From Paracoccus sanguinis (GTDB taxonomy: Bacteria > Pseudomonadota > Alphaproteobacteria > Rhodobacterales > Rhodobacteraceae), in the NCBI RefSeq assembly GCF_900106665.1, contig NZ_FNNA01000001.1, forward strand, positions 310,001-374,000: 64,000 nucleotides of DNA, read 5' to 3'. Position numbers and translations under genes: made by a program. The notes beneath the pieces were generated by a model, which had not been told where the DNA came from, ran no database searches, and saw nothing but the letters and a program-made list of their open reading frames with translations. Position 1 is the first letter of the stretch. Each line of letters opens with the position of its first letter. Below, piece by piece: positions 1-10,643 of this stretch.

Positions 1-577
1 GCCGCTCCTCGATCTCGGCCTCGACGGTCGCGGCGGCCCCCGCAGCCGCGTCGAAGCCCGGCAGGATCGGCGCCCGCCAGTTATCCTCCCCGGCTTCCGT
101 CCCCGGAATGACCGGCGCCCGCCAGTCCTCGGCCGCCGCGGCCCCCGTCACCCGGGCCCGCACCGTCGCGCGGGGCCAGACCCGGTGGCGAAAGTAGTGT
201 GCCTCGCGGGCGCCAAAGTAGAAGCTGACGATCGCCCCCATCAGCCACCAGAGCGGCTCGGGCACGAGCGCCAGCCCCTGCATCCGGGCCGAGAACCCCA
301 CCGGCTCGACCATCGCATAGACGAAGAGCCCGATGGTGCCGAGGGTCAGCAGCGGGCGCGGCAGCCGGTTCAGCCCGTTCATCAGCGCGTCGAACCAGTG
401 CGTGCCCGCGCCCGCGAACTCGGCCTGGTGCTCGGCGATGGCGCGGGCATAGGCCTCCTCGTCCAGCTCCATCCGGCGGGTGGCGCTGGGGGTGAGGATC
501 TGGGCCATGCCGCTTGCGGCATTGCCCACGGCGGTCACGGTGGCACCGGCGCCGAGGAAACGGTCGATCATGCCCAT
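1..577 (-). CDS. GTA-type holin (3TM family), 3' end cut by window edge
   Basis: This gene encodes a small membrane protein expected to permeabilise the inner membrane so that the endolysin encoded just upstream can reach peptidoglycan. It reads without a stop from ATG at 577 to the window edge, so the C-terminus is missing. About 192 residues are visible. There is an amphipathic N-terminus, then hydrophobic segments around residues 75-95 and 105-120, separated by a short MVEPVGFSARMQG linker. A later repeat (DWRAPVIPG, then NWRAPILPG) lies near residues 155-175. The arrangement resembles the 'holin of 3TMs, for gene-transfer release' family found beside GTA endolysins in Rhodobacterales. It overlaps the endolysin stop by 10 bases, which suggests translational coupling. 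The family call is by recognition only. A different small inner-membrane protein remains possible. Confidence 0.75.
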   Translation of the reverse strand, partial: MGMIDRFLGAGATVTAVGNAASGMAQILTPSATRRMELDEEAYARAIAEHQAEFAGAGTHWFDALMNGLNRLPRPLLTLGTIGLFVYAMVEPVGFSARMQGLALVPEPLWWLMGAIVSFYFGAREAHYFRHRVWPRATVRARVTGAAAAEDWRAPVIPGTEAGEDNWRAPILPGFDAAAGAAATVEAEIEER

Positions 578-1179
578 CGGGCGGTCCTTTCGCGGTGCTC
601 TGCGGCGGTGAGGTGATAGCGCGGGGCGATGAAGGCCTCGGCGCGGGTGATCCAGCCGCCCTTGCCGCCGTCGCGGCGGCGGGCGAACTTGCGGCTGGCC
701 GGGCGGGCGTCGGCCAGCGCGTAGTAATAGTTGCGCCGCGCGATGCCGTAGGCGTCGGCCAGATGCGCCGGGGCGGCGGCGGCCGCGGCGGCGACGGCGG
801 CGATGGTGCGCGGCCCCACCACCCCGTCATCGGCGCAGGCAAACCCCATCCGCGTCACCAGCCGTTGCAGCAGCCGAACCGCCTGCGCGCCCGCGTTCAC
901 CTGCATGTCGAAGACGCTCGCCTGCACCCCCGGCGGCAGCCGGTCGAGGCGCGGGGCGCGGAAATAATGCTCGACGTAGATCCGCGCGGCGTCGCGGGCC
1001 GAGAGCGCCCGCACATCCGCCCGGTCGATCCGGCCGTCGCCGGTCAGGTCGCGCCCCAGCCTGCGCAGCGTGCCGAGCGTCACCCCGTGGTTGGTCGCGC
1101 CGCCCGGGTCGTCGGGGTCATCGACATACCCCCCCTCGCGCGCGACGATCTCTGCCGCGATCTCCTCGACCGTCTGCAT
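568..1179 (-). CDS. GH108 peptidoglycan hydrolase (GTA/phage-type endolysin)
   Basis: The 203-aa product is a predicted muramidase that cleaves the glycan strand of peptidoglycan. It has the glycosyl hydrolase 108 signature at its N-terminus: catalytic Glu15 in the EGGYVDDPDDPGG block, followed by ATNHGVTLGTL. Further conserved pieces are YFRAPRLDRLPPGVQASVFDMQVNAG and a C-terminal peptidoglycan-binding-like segment with the VGPRTIAAV motif. No signal peptide is visible, so export would need the adjacent holin. The same pairing (endolysin then holin) serves particle release by gene transfer agents in Rhodobacter capsulatus. Here no capsid genes are in view. A perfect CtrA-type box lies 52 bases upstream of the start. 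Confidence 0.88.
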   Translation of the reverse strand: MQTVEEIAAEIVAREGGYVDDPDDPGGATNHGVTLGTLRRLGRDLTGDGRIDRADVRALSARDAARIYVEHYFRAPRLDRLPPGVQASVFDMQVNAGAQAVRLLQRLVTRMGFACADDGVVGPRTIAAVAAAAAAAPAHLADAYGIARRNYYYALADARPASRKFARRRDGGKGGWITRAEAFIAPRYHLTAAEHRERTARWA

Positions 1180-1229
1180 CCCCGGCCCCCCTTTTCGCCC
1201 GATCCGAGGCGGAAAAGTTGCGCGGGGGC

Positions 1230-1246
1230 GTTAAGGGGCCGTTAAC
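1230..1246 (-). promoter_or_regulatory. CtrA-type binding site upstream of the lysis genes
   Basis: Read on the minus strand the sequence is GTTAACGGCCCCTTAAC, a perfect TTAAC-N6-TTAAC match to the established CtrA consensus. It lies in the 91-base gap between ccmE and the endolysin, about 52 bases before the endolysin start. The site is seen directly. CtrA control is inferred from the known CtrA dependence of GTA lysis genes in Rhodobacter capsulatus. Confidence 0.65.
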
Positions 1247-1270
1247 CAGCCGCGCGTTGCCGGCGGCGGG

Positions 1271-1714
1271 TCAGCTGTTCGGCGGCTGATAGACGCCCTG
1301 CTCCTTGAGCGAATCGGCGACTTCCTTGGGCATGTAATTCTCGTCGTGCTTGGCGAGGATCTCGCTCGCGACGAAGGTGCCGTTCTGCATCGAGCCGGTG
1401 GCGATCATCCCGGCATTCTCGGCGAAGAGGTCGGGCAGCACCCCCTCGAACCGCACCGGCACGGTGGCGCCGCCGTCGGTCACGGCGAAGGTGATCACGT
1501 GGCCGTCGCCGCGCTTCAGCGTGCCCTGCTCGACCAGCCCGCCCAGCCGGAACACTTCGTCGGGGTCGGGGTGGAACTCGGCCAGCTGGCTCGGCGAGCG
1601 GTAGAGGTTGATCCCGTCGCGGAAGCCGTAGCCGATCAGCGCGACCGCCAGCACCAGCGCCACGGCGGCGGCCGCGAGGATCTGGATGCGGCGCTTTTTC
1701 TTGAGGGATTTCAT
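1271..1714 (-). CDS. ccmE: Cytochrome c maturation haem chaperone CcmE
   Basis: CcmE binds haem covalently in the periplasm and hands it to the CcmF/H ligation machinery for c-type cytochrome assembly. The 147-aa product has a positively charged N-terminus, one membrane anchor at about residues 11-30, and an OB-fold periplasmic domain. The haem-binding histidine is His123 in the AKHDENYMP motif, with the conserved Tyr127. Length is normal for the family. A strong Shine-Dalgarno (GAGGAGAG) precedes the ATG. It follows murI by 18 bases on the same strand, so they may be co-transcribed. The other ccm genes are not in the window. Confidence 0.96.
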   Translation of the reverse strand: MKSLKKKRRIQILAAAAVALVLAVALIGYGFRDGINLYRSPSQLAEFHPDPDEVFRLGGLVEQGTLKRGDGHVITFAVTDGGATVPVRFEGVLPDLFAENAGMIATGSMQNGTFVASEILAKHDENYMPKEVADSLKEQGVYQPPNS

Positions 1715-1732
1715 GTCACTCTCCTCGATTTC

Positions 1733-2545
1733 TCAGGCCGCCTCGAAGTGGATCGGATGACGCAGGAACTGCGTCGCCTTGGCCGTCACGCGGGCCGGAT
1801 CGCCGGTGGTCAGGAACCGCGACCGGGTCCCCTCGCCGCGGAACTCGGGCCTGCGGGCAAGATAATCCTCGAGGCTTTCGGCCACCAGACCGGCCTGCGA
1901 ATAGACCTGCACCGACGGCCCCAGCGCGGCCTGGAACACGTGCTCCATCAGCGGGTAGTGGGTGCAGCCGAGCACCGCGGCCTCGGGGTGCGGCATCCGG
2001 CGCTTGAGGGCCTCGACGTGGCTCGCCACCAGCGCCTCGGCCAGCATCTCGTCGCCGTCCTCGATCGCATCGACCACGCCGCCGCAGGGCTGCGCCTCGA
2101 CATCGACGCCGATGGCGCGGAACGCCAGCTCGCGCTGGAAGGCCCGGCTCGCCACCGTGGCGGGGGTGGCGAACAAAGCCACGTGCTTGACCGCCACCTC
2201 GCGCGGCGGCGAGTTGTCGCCCCACTGCCGCTCGGTCAGCGCCTCGATCATCGGGACGAACACGCCCAGCACGCGCTTGTCGGGCGGCAGCCACGTCTCT
2301 TGCATCCGCTTGAGGGCGGCGGCGCTGGCGGTGTTGCAGGCGAGGATCACGAGGTCGCAGCCCTCGGCCCACAGCCGCTCGACCCCCGCACAGGTGAGCG
2401 CGAAGATGTCGTCCGGGGTGCGGGTGCCGTAAGGGGTGTGGGCGTTGTCGCCCAGATAGACCAGCGGGAGGTCCGGCATCCGCCGCGCAATGGCCTGATG
2501 GACGGTCAGGCCCCCCAGCCCCGAATCGAACACGCCGACGGCCAT
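1733..2545 (-). CDS. murI: Glutamate racemase
   Basis: The enzyme interconverts L- and D-glutamate, supplying D-Glu for peptidoglycan precursors in the cytoplasm. The 270-aa protein carries the family landmarks: Asp7-Ser8 in FDSGLGGLT, the [11 protein letters not shown] block near residue 30, the first catalytic cysteine Cys70 in ACNTAS, and the second, Cys194, in GCTHYPL. Length and spacing are typical and nothing is missing. It lies upstream of ccmE on the same strand. About 174 bases separate its start from the end of the indolepyruvate oxidoreductase gene, leaving room for its own promoter. Confidence 0.96.
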   Translation of the reverse strand: MAVGVFDSGLGGLTVHQAIARRMPDLPLVYLGDNAHTPYGTRTPDDIFALTCAGVERLWAEGCDLVILACNTASAAALKRMQETWLPPDKRVLGVFVPMIEALTERQWGDNSPPREVAVKHVALFATPATVASRAFQRELAFRAIGVDVEAQPCGGVVDAIEDGDEMLAEALVASHVEALKRRMPHPEAAVLGCTHYPLMEHVFQAALGPSVQVYSQAGLVAESLEDYLARRPEFRGEGTRSRFLTTGDPARVTAKATQFLRHPIHFEAA

Positions 2546-2719
2546 TCCACGCTTCTCCGCTGTTGGTCCGAGGGGGTTTCTAGGCCGTGTGGCCCGCGAA
2601 CGCCATGACTTCGGTCAGAGCGTGGCCGTCACGCTCGCGTGGCGGCCGGACCAGAAAGACGTCCGCACGCCGCGCGCGAGGCGTCTCTCCGGCCCAGCGA
2701 CCTGTCGCGTGACGGCGGG

Positions 2720-5700
2720 CTACTCCGCCGCCATGGCGAGCGGCGGCCGCGCCGGGCGCCCGCCGGCCCGGAACTCGGCCAGCAGCTCGGCCCGCCGTTC
2801 GGCGGCCTTGTCGGCGGCGGCGTCCTTGATGAAGCCGTAGCCGCGGATCTGCTGGGGCAGCGCCGCCAGCTCGCGCAGCGTCTCGAGCGTCGCGGGCGTC
2901 ACCTGCGGCAGAAGCTCGGTCATGTCGCGCTCGTACTGCAGGGCCAGCGCCCGCTCGCGCCGCCGCTCGCCCTGCCAGCCGAACACGTCGAGCGGCGTGC
3001 CACGCAGCCCCCGCATCCCGGAGAGGATGCGGAACATCGGCAGCATCCACTCGCCGAAGTCGCGCTTCTTCGGCCGGTTGTCGGGGTCCTGCCCGCCGAG
3101 GAACGGCGGCGCGAGGTGGAAGGTCAGCTTGGTGTCTCCCTCGAACACCCGCGCGACGTTCTCGGCCGTGGTCAGGTGCAGCCGCGCGACCTCGTACTCG
3201 TCCTTGATCGCGAGCAGGCGGTAGAAGCTGTCGGCCACCGTCTCGCGCAGCTCGGCGGGCGCGAGATCGACGAGCTTGAGGAAGCGCCGCTTGAGGCGCT
3301 CGCCCTGATAGCCGACCAGCCGCTGCGCGCGGTAGGCGACCGGATCGACGCGCTCGGGGTGGGCGCCCATCGCCTCGGTCTGGGCGGGGTGCAGCGCGGC
3401 CCAGCGGCCGATCTGGAAGGCCCGCTTGTTTTCCTCGGCCTTGGCGCCGTTCAGCTCGATCGCGCGCAGGATCGCAGCCTCGCTGAGCGGGATCAGCCCC
3501 TGCTGCCAGGCCGCGCCCGTCACCACCATGTTGGAAAAGATCGAATCGCCCAGATAGCGCTCGGCGAGGCTCTGGGTGTTCAGGAACTCCACCCGCTCGC
3601 CCAGCCGCGCCTGCAGCGACAGCTTCAGCCGGTCGCCGGGGACGTGGAAGTCGCGGTTGCGGGTGAACTCGCCGGTGATGATCTCGTGGTCGTTGATCAC
3701 CGCGCCGGTGCGCCCCTTGGTCATCAGCCCCAGCGTCCGCGCCCCGGCCGAGACGACCAGATCGCCGCCGATCACCGCATCGGCCTCGCCCACGGCGACG
3801 CGGATGGCGCTGATGTCCTCGGGGCGGTTGGCGAGCCGCAGGTGGATGTGGACCGCCCCGCCCTTCTGGGCCAGGCCCGCCATCTCCATCATCCCCGCGC
3901 CCTTGCCGTCGAGCTGCGCGGCCTGCGCCAGCACCGCGCCGATGGTCACGACGCCGGTGCCGCCGACGCCGGTGATGACGATGTTGTGGGTGCCCTCGAT
4001 CTCGGGCAGGCGCGGCTCGGGCAGCGCCGGCAGGTCCAGCGCCTCGGCCGCCGGGCGGCGCAGCTTGCCGCCCTCGACCGAGACGAAGCTCGGGCAGAAG
4101 CCTTTGACGCAGCTGTAGTCCTTGTTGCAGCTCGACTGGTCGATGGCGCGCTTGCGGCCCAGCTTGGTGTCGAACGGCACCACCGAGACGCAGTTCGACT
4201 GCACCGAGCAGTCGCCGCAGCCCTCGCAGACCTCGGGGTTGATCCAGATGCGGCGGTCCGGGTCGGGGAAGGCGCCCTTCTTCCGGCGCCGGCGCTTTTC
4301 GGCCGCGCAGGTCTGGATATAGACGATCGCCGTCACGCCCGGCACCGTCTCGAGCTCTTTCTGCACCGCCATCAGGCTCGCGCGTTCCTCGAAGCGGATG
4401 CCCGCCGGGAAGGCCGCGCGGTCCACGACCTCCTTTTCGTCATGGGCGACCACGACGGGCACGCCCAGCGCCCGCAGTTCGGCCACGATCTGCGGCGCGG
4501 TCAGCTCACCCTCGTTGGGCTGGCCGCCGGTCATCGCCACCGCGTCGTTGAACAGGATCTTGTAGGTGATGTTGGTCCCCGCCGCTTTGGCGGCGCGGAT
4601 CGCCAGCGACCCCGAGTGGTTGTAGGTCCCGTCCCCAAGGTTCTGGAACACGTGCGGCCGGGTCGAGAACGGCGCCTCGCCGATCCAGTTGGCGCCTTCG
4701 CCGCCCATCTGGGTGAAGCCGGTGGTCTCGCGGTCCATCCACTGAACCATGTAGTGACAGCCGATCCCCGCATAGGCGCGGCTGCCCTCGGGCAGCTTGG
4801 TCGAGGAGTTGTGCGGGCAGCCCGAGCAGAACCACGGCGTCCGCACCGCGATCTCGGGCGCGTTGTCGGCGCGGCGTGACTCGGCGATGCGGCCCAGCGC
4901 CGCCTCGATCCTGTCGGTGCGCCGCCCCTCTTCGATCAGGATGCCGCCCAGCTTGGCCGCGATCATCACCGGGTCGAGCGCGTAGCGGGTCGGGAACAGC
5001 TCGACCTGACGCCCGTTCTCCCACGTGTCGCCCTTGTGCCAGCCATAGACGCGGCGGCCGCGGCGGTCGTCGAAGATCGCCTCCTTGACCTGCACCTCGA
5101 TCAGCTTGCGCTTTTCCTCGACCACGATGATCAGGTCGAGGCCTTCGGCCCATTCGTGGAAGCTGGTCATGTCCAGCGGCCACGTCTGGCCGATCTTGTA
5201 GGTGGTGATCCCCAGCCTCTCGGCCTCGGCTTCGTCGATGCCCAGCAGCCCCAGCGCGTGCACCACGTCGAGCCAGTTCTTCCCCGCCGCGCAGATGCCG
5301 ATCTTCGCGCCCGGCTTGCCCCACATCCGCCGGTCCATGCGGTTGGCGCGGCTGAACGCCTCGGCCGCGAAGCGCTTGTAGTCGATCATCCGAGCCTCTT
5401 GCGCGACCGGCGTATCGCCGAGGCGGATGTTCAGCCCGCCCTCGGGCATGAGGAAATCCTGCGGGGTCACGAACTTGAGGCGGAAGGGGTCGCCGTCCAC
5501 GACCGAGGTCGCCTCGACCGTGTCCTTCATCGTCTTGAGCCCGGTCCAGACCCCGGCAAAGCGGCTCAGCGCCCAGCCGTAGAGCCCGTAGTCGAGGATC
5601 TCCTGCACGCCCGCGGGCGAGAGCACCGGGATATAGGCGTCGATCATCGCCCAGTCGGACTGGTGGAGGACCGTCGAGCTTTCGCCGGTGTGGTCGTCGC

Positions 5701-6133
5701 CCATCGCCATGACCACGCCGCCGTGGGGCGAGGTGCCGGCCATGTTGGCGTGGCGCATCACATCGCCGGTGCGGTCCACGCCGGGGCCCTTGCCGTACCA
5801 GAGCGCGAAGACGCCGTCGTACTTGCCCTCGCCGCGCAGCTCGGCCTGCTGGCTGCCCCAGATGGCGGTCGCGGCCAGATCCTCGTTCAGCCCCGGCTGG
5901 AAGCGGACGTTGGCGGGCCCCAGCAGCTTGCCCGACTTCATCATCTGCAGGTCGACGCCGCCGAGGGGCGAGCCGCGATAGCCGGTGACCAGCCCTGCGG
6001 TGTTGAGCCCCGCCGCCTTGTCGCGCGCCGACTGCATCAGCATCAGCCGCACCAGCGCCTGGGTGCCGTTCAAGAGCACGTGGCGGCGGGCCACGTCGAA
6101 TCGGTCGGCCAGCGAAATATCCTGAACGCTCAT
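2720..6133 (-). CDS. Indolepyruvate ferredoxin oxidoreductase, fused subunits
   Basis: The product is a cytoplasmic TPP and iron-sulfur enzyme that oxidatively decarboxylates aryl 2-oxo acids such as indolepyruvate, passing electrons to ferredoxin, in aromatic amino acid breakdown. The 1137-aa single chain fuses the alpha and beta parts. An N-terminal TPP/pyrimidine domain (GYRGSPLGGVD) is followed by CSGCPHN near residue 436, and by the TPP site GDGTYNHSG near 499 with its downstream Asn. The ferredoxin-type cysteines CEGCGDC are near 634, and the gamma domain GVGGTGVV is near 721. The ATG at 6133 was chosen because a GGGAGGAG ribosome binding site lies just upstream and homologous sequence begins there, although the frame stays open further. 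It is divergent from a LysR gene. Confidence 0.92.
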   Translation of the reverse strand: MSVQDISLADRFDVARRHVLLNGTQALVRLMLMQSARDKAAGLNTAGLVTGYRGSPLGGVDLQMMKSGKLLGPANVRFQPGLNEDLAATAIWGSQQAELRGEGKYDGVFALWYGKGPGVDRTGDVMRHANMAGTSPHGGVVMAMGDDHTGESSTVLHQSDWAMIDAYIPVLSPAGVQEILDYGLYGWALSRFAGVWTGLKTMKDTVEATSVVDGDPFRLKFVTPQDFLMPEGGLNIRLGDTPVAQEARMIDYKRFAAEAFSRANRMDRRMWGKPGAKIGICAAGKNWLDVVHALGLLGIDEAEAERLGITTYKIGQTWPLDMTSFHEWAEGLDLIIVVEEKRKLIEVQVKEAIFDDRRGRRVYGWHKGDTWENGRQVELFPTRYALDPVMIAAKLGGILIEEGRRTDRIEAALGRIAESRRADNAPEIAVRTPWFCSGCPHNSSTKLPEGSRAYAGIGCHYMVQWMDRETTGFTQMGGEGANWIGEAPFSTRPHVFQNLGDGTYNHSGSLAIRAAKAAGTNITYKILFNDAVAMTGGQPNEGELTAPQIVAELRALGVPVVVAHDEKEVVDRAAFPAGIRFEERASLMAVQKELETVPGVTAIVYIQTCAAEKRRRRKKGAFPDPDRRIWINPEVCEGCGDCSVQSNCVSVVPFDTKLGRKRAIDQSSCNKDYSCVKGFCPSFVSVEGGKLRRPAAEALDLPALPEPRLPEIEGTHNIVITGVGGTGVVTIGAVLAQAAQLDGKGAGMMEMAGLAQKGGAVHIHLRLANRPEDISAIRVAVGEADAVIGGDLVVSAGARTLGLMTKGRTGAVINDHEIITGEFTRNRDFHVPGDRLKLSLQARLGERVEFLNTQSLAERYLGDSIFSNMVVTGAAWQQGLIPLSEAAILRAIELNGAKAEENKRAFQIGRWAALHPAQTEAMGAHPERVDPVAYRAQRLVGYQGERLKRRFLKLVDLAPAELRETVADSFYRLLAIKDEYEVARLHLTTAENVARVFEGDTKLTFHLAPPFLGGQDPDNRPKKRDFGEWMLPMFRILSGMRGLRGTPLDVFGWQGERRRERALALQYERDMTELLPQVTPATLETLRELAALPQQIRGYGFIKDAAADKAAERRAELLAEFRAGGRPARPPLAMAAE

Positions 6134-6172
6134 CTTGGCTCCTCCCCAGCTCGGACGGCAGGTGGGATTATA

Positions 6173-6189
6173 GGTCAGAAAAACTGACC
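6173..6189. promoter_or_regulatory. LysR-type T-N11-A operator between divergent genes
   Basis: GGTCAGAAAAACTGACC is a perfect inverted repeat with 6-bp arms and a 5-bp centre. It contains the T-N11-A spacing typical of LysR-family binding sites (T6175 to A6187). It lies 40 bases before the oxidoreductase start and 89 bases before the LysR start, inside the shared intergenic region, so it probably serves both promoters. The palindrome is seen directly. Its use by this LysR is inferred. Confidence 0.65.
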
Positions 6190-6277
6190 GATAAAGTCCT
6201 TTGTGCCCGGCGAGCAAAACGATAAGGGTTGCGGAAAATACATGACTGCCATGCGGCCGTGGGCGAGGGATGCAGCG

Positions 6278-7174
6278 ATGATGGATTGGGACAAGCTGCG
6301 AATCTTTCACGCCGTCGCCGATGCCGGCAGCCTGACCCACGCCGGCGACACGCTGCACCTGTCGCAATCCGCCGTCAGCCGGCAGGTCCGCGCGCTCGAG
6401 GAATCGCTCGGCACCACGCTCTTTCACCGCCACGCCCGCGGCCTCATCCTGACCGAGCAGGGCGAGATGCTGTTCGACGCCACCAAGGCGATGAACCGCA
6501 AGCTCGACACCACCGCCGCCCGCATCAGGGACAGCGAGGAGCACGTCTTCGGGGAGCTCAAGGTCACCACCACCGTGGGGTTCGGCACGCTGTGGCTGGT
6601 GCCGCGCCTCTCCAAGCTCTACGCGCGCTATCCCGAGTTGAAGATCGACCTGATGCTCGAAGAGCGGGTGCTCGACCTGCCGATGCGCGAGGCCGACGTG
6701 GCGATCCGCATGAAAGAGCCGAGCCAGGCCGACCTGATCCGCCGCCGACTTCTGAACATCAAGATGCAGCTCTACGCGACGCGCGCCTATCTCGACCGAG
6801 TCGGGACGCCGGCCACGCTGGCCGACCTCGCCCCGCACCGGCTGATCTGCCAGAACCCGCAGACCCCGCAGGTGTCCTCGGGGGCGGCGCTGACGCAGAT
6901 GCTGCTGCCGCACACGTCCAGCTCGACGCTGATGGTCAACAACTACTTCGGCGTCCTGCAGGGGGTGCTGAACGATGTCGGCGTCGGGGTTCTGCCGGAC
7001 TACTTGACCACCGATTTCCCGCATCTTCTGCGGGTGTTGCCTGAGGTCGAGTCAACCGAGGTGCCGGTGTTCCTCGCCTTCCCCGAAGAACTGCGCAGTT
7101 CACGCCGCGTTGCAGCATTCCGCGATTTCGTTCTGGAGGAAATACTGGCCATGCGACGCCCGTCAGGCGAGTGA
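6278..7174 (+). CDS. LysR-family transcriptional regulator
   Basis: The 298-aa product is a DNA-binding regulator with an N-terminal winged helix-turn-helix (residues about 1-65, including FHAVADAGSLTHAG and LSQSAVSRQVRALEE) and a periplasmic-binding-like effector domain behind it. The frame is open from 6203, but the ATG pair at 6278/6281 was chosen. It follows a GAGGGA ribosome binding site, and the following residues (MDWDKLRIFHAV) are where LysR proteins usually begin. It is divergent from the indolepyruvate oxidoreductase gene, with a T-N11-A palindrome between them, so it likely controls that gene. The effector is unknown; an aryl 2-oxo acid is a guess. Confidence 0.92.
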   Translation: MMDWDKLRIFHAVADAGSLTHAGDTLHLSQSAVSRQVRALEESLGTTLFHRHARGLILTEQGEMLFDATKAMNRKLDTTAARIRDSEEHVFGELKVTTTVGFGTLWLVPRLSKLYARYPELKIDLMLEERVLDLPMREADVAIRMKEPSQADLIRRRLLNIKMQLYATRAYLDRVGTPATLADLAPHRLICQNPQTPQVSSGAALTQMLLPHTSSSTLMVNNYFGVLQGVLNDVGVGVLPDYLTTDFPHLLRVLPEVESTEVPVFLAFPEELRSSRRVAAFRDFVLEEILAMRRPSGE

Positions 7175-7290
7175 CGGCGGCCGCCCGCGCCCTGCGCGGC
7201 CTGTGGCCATGCAGCACCAGCATGGCCGTCATGCTGCAACGGCAGCAAAACCATGCTTGTCAATCAGGCGGTGCGACCCTTATTTGGGCA

Positions 7291-7364
7291 GTGAAGCGAT
7301 GGGCAGCCCATCTCTTCACCTCCCTGTTGGACTTAGGCCGGGCGAAAGCCCGGCTCTTTTTTTT
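7291..7364 (+). ncRNA. Candidate small RNA: two stem-loops ending in a terminator
   Basis: The gap after the LysR gene holds a strong stem-loop at 7291-7319: GTGAAG pairs with CTTCAC and GATGGG with CCCATC, with one mismatch between the arms. It is followed by an unpaired, anti-Shine-Dalgarno-like CACCTCCC tract and then an intrinsic terminator at 7337-7364. A weak promoter-like pair, TTGTCA at 7257 and CTTATT at 7279, would start transcription near 7290. The product would be about 74 nt, a size and layout like other Rhodobacter sRNAs carrying C-rich loops. It could instead be the trailing end of the LysR transcript. No known RNA family was recognised. Confidence 0.45.
7337..7364 (+). terminator. 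Intrinsic terminator
   Basis: A perfect 7-bp GC stem (GCCGGGC, GCCCGGC) closed by a GAAA tetraloop is followed by TCTTTTTTTT. It is the clearest Rho-independent terminator in the window. It ends either the LysR transcript or the candidate sRNA described at 7291-7364. Confidence 0.9.
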
Positions 7365-7510
7365 GTCCCGCGCCCTGCGTCCTTCCCGCCAACTCGTGCG
7401 TTCAGCCTCGCGCGGCAGGCACGCAGACGTGTGCGCCCGGGGTGGCTGAGCGCTCCCCGCCCCACGGGTCAGAAGGTCGCGGCTGTTATATGATAACACG
7501 CGACATACCC

Positions 7511-8289
7511 ATGGAATACCGCACAATCCTTGCCGGCCTCGCCTTCGGCCTGCTCGCCAGCCCGGCGCTCGCCGCCCAGTGCGGGGGCACCGTCAGCTTT
7601 CCCGACGGCGCGACCGGCACCGTCGTCAAGGGCAGCGTCTCGGGGCTCGAGACCTGCGATTACACCCTGTCCGCCCGCAAGGGTCAGACGCTGCGCGCCT
7701 CGCTGGGCGATTCGCGGCTGGACCTGATCGCGGTCGAGCCGGTCGAGCATGACTTCGTCTCGGGCGACGCGCTGGTCCTCGACCGCACCGGGCCGGTGAC
7801 GCTGCGCGTCCTGCAGACCCGCGCCGCCGCCCGCCAGTCGCAGGCCGCCCGTCCCTTCAAGCTGAGCGTCAGCATCGACGGCCCGCTGCCCAAGTCGAAG
7901 GGCGCGGCCCAGTCGGCCGGCACCGCCGCGGCCCCGGCCGTCAAGACGGCCGGCAAGCCGGCGGCAAAGGCCGCGGGCAACCAGTGCAAGGGCAGCGGCG
8001 CGCTGACCGGCGGCACCGCCAACAGGCGGGCGCGCTCGCGGGCGACGCGGTCTGCCGCTACACCCTCTCGGGCAAGGCCGGCCAGTCCGTCTCGCTGCTG
8101 CTCGACGCCCCCGCCGGGGTCGAGGTCTGGCTGCGCGCCCCGGGCGCCGACACCGCCATGCCGCTCGACCCGTCGTCGGCGGTGACGCTCGAGGCGTCGG
8201 GCGACTATGCCGTCACCATCGGCCGCACCCGCAACGACGCCCGCAAGGGGGGCACCCGCAACTTCTCGGCCGTGCTGAACGTCGAGTGA
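7511..8289 (+). pseudogene. Exported two-repeat protein of unknown function, broken by a 1-nt frameshift
   Basis: The N-terminal half starts at ATG 7511 with a classic signal peptide (MEYRTILAGLAFGLLASPALAA), then a domain with paired cysteines (QCGGTV, TCDYTLSARKGQT). An Ala/Lys-rich linker leads to a second copy of the domain that begins with NQCKGSG. At about 8020 the frame changes: the rest of the second domain ([16 protein letters not shown] to FSAVLNVE) lies one frame over and ends at 8289. Adding one C in the GCC-AAC run at 8018-8022 would restore a single 259-260-residue protein of two matching domains. Either the gene is a recent pseudogene or the base is an assembly error. An upstream in-frame ATG at 7490 is an alternative start. 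I do not recognise a function. Confidence 0.7.
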
Positions 8290-8453
8290 CCGACCGGGTC
8301 GACCGGGGGGCCTTTGCGCCCCCCGGTCACGCCCATCGCCCCGCCGTCCCCCCGTGGCCACGCGGGCCCCTCCTGCCCTTCCCTCGCGCCGCGCCAGCCC
8401 CTAAAAGGCGCCGCAACACGGGTGCGATGCCGAAGGCGATCATGGGGGCGATC

Positions 8454-10634
<2,181 letters not shown>

Positions 10635-10643
10635 CCAGCAAGG

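Noticed and set aside
2639-4879. Long plus-strand open frame opposite the indolepyruvate oxidoreductase gene
   Set aside because: High GC content leaves antisense frames open; the His/Arg/Gly-rich translation has no domain and the minus-strand gene is clearly real.
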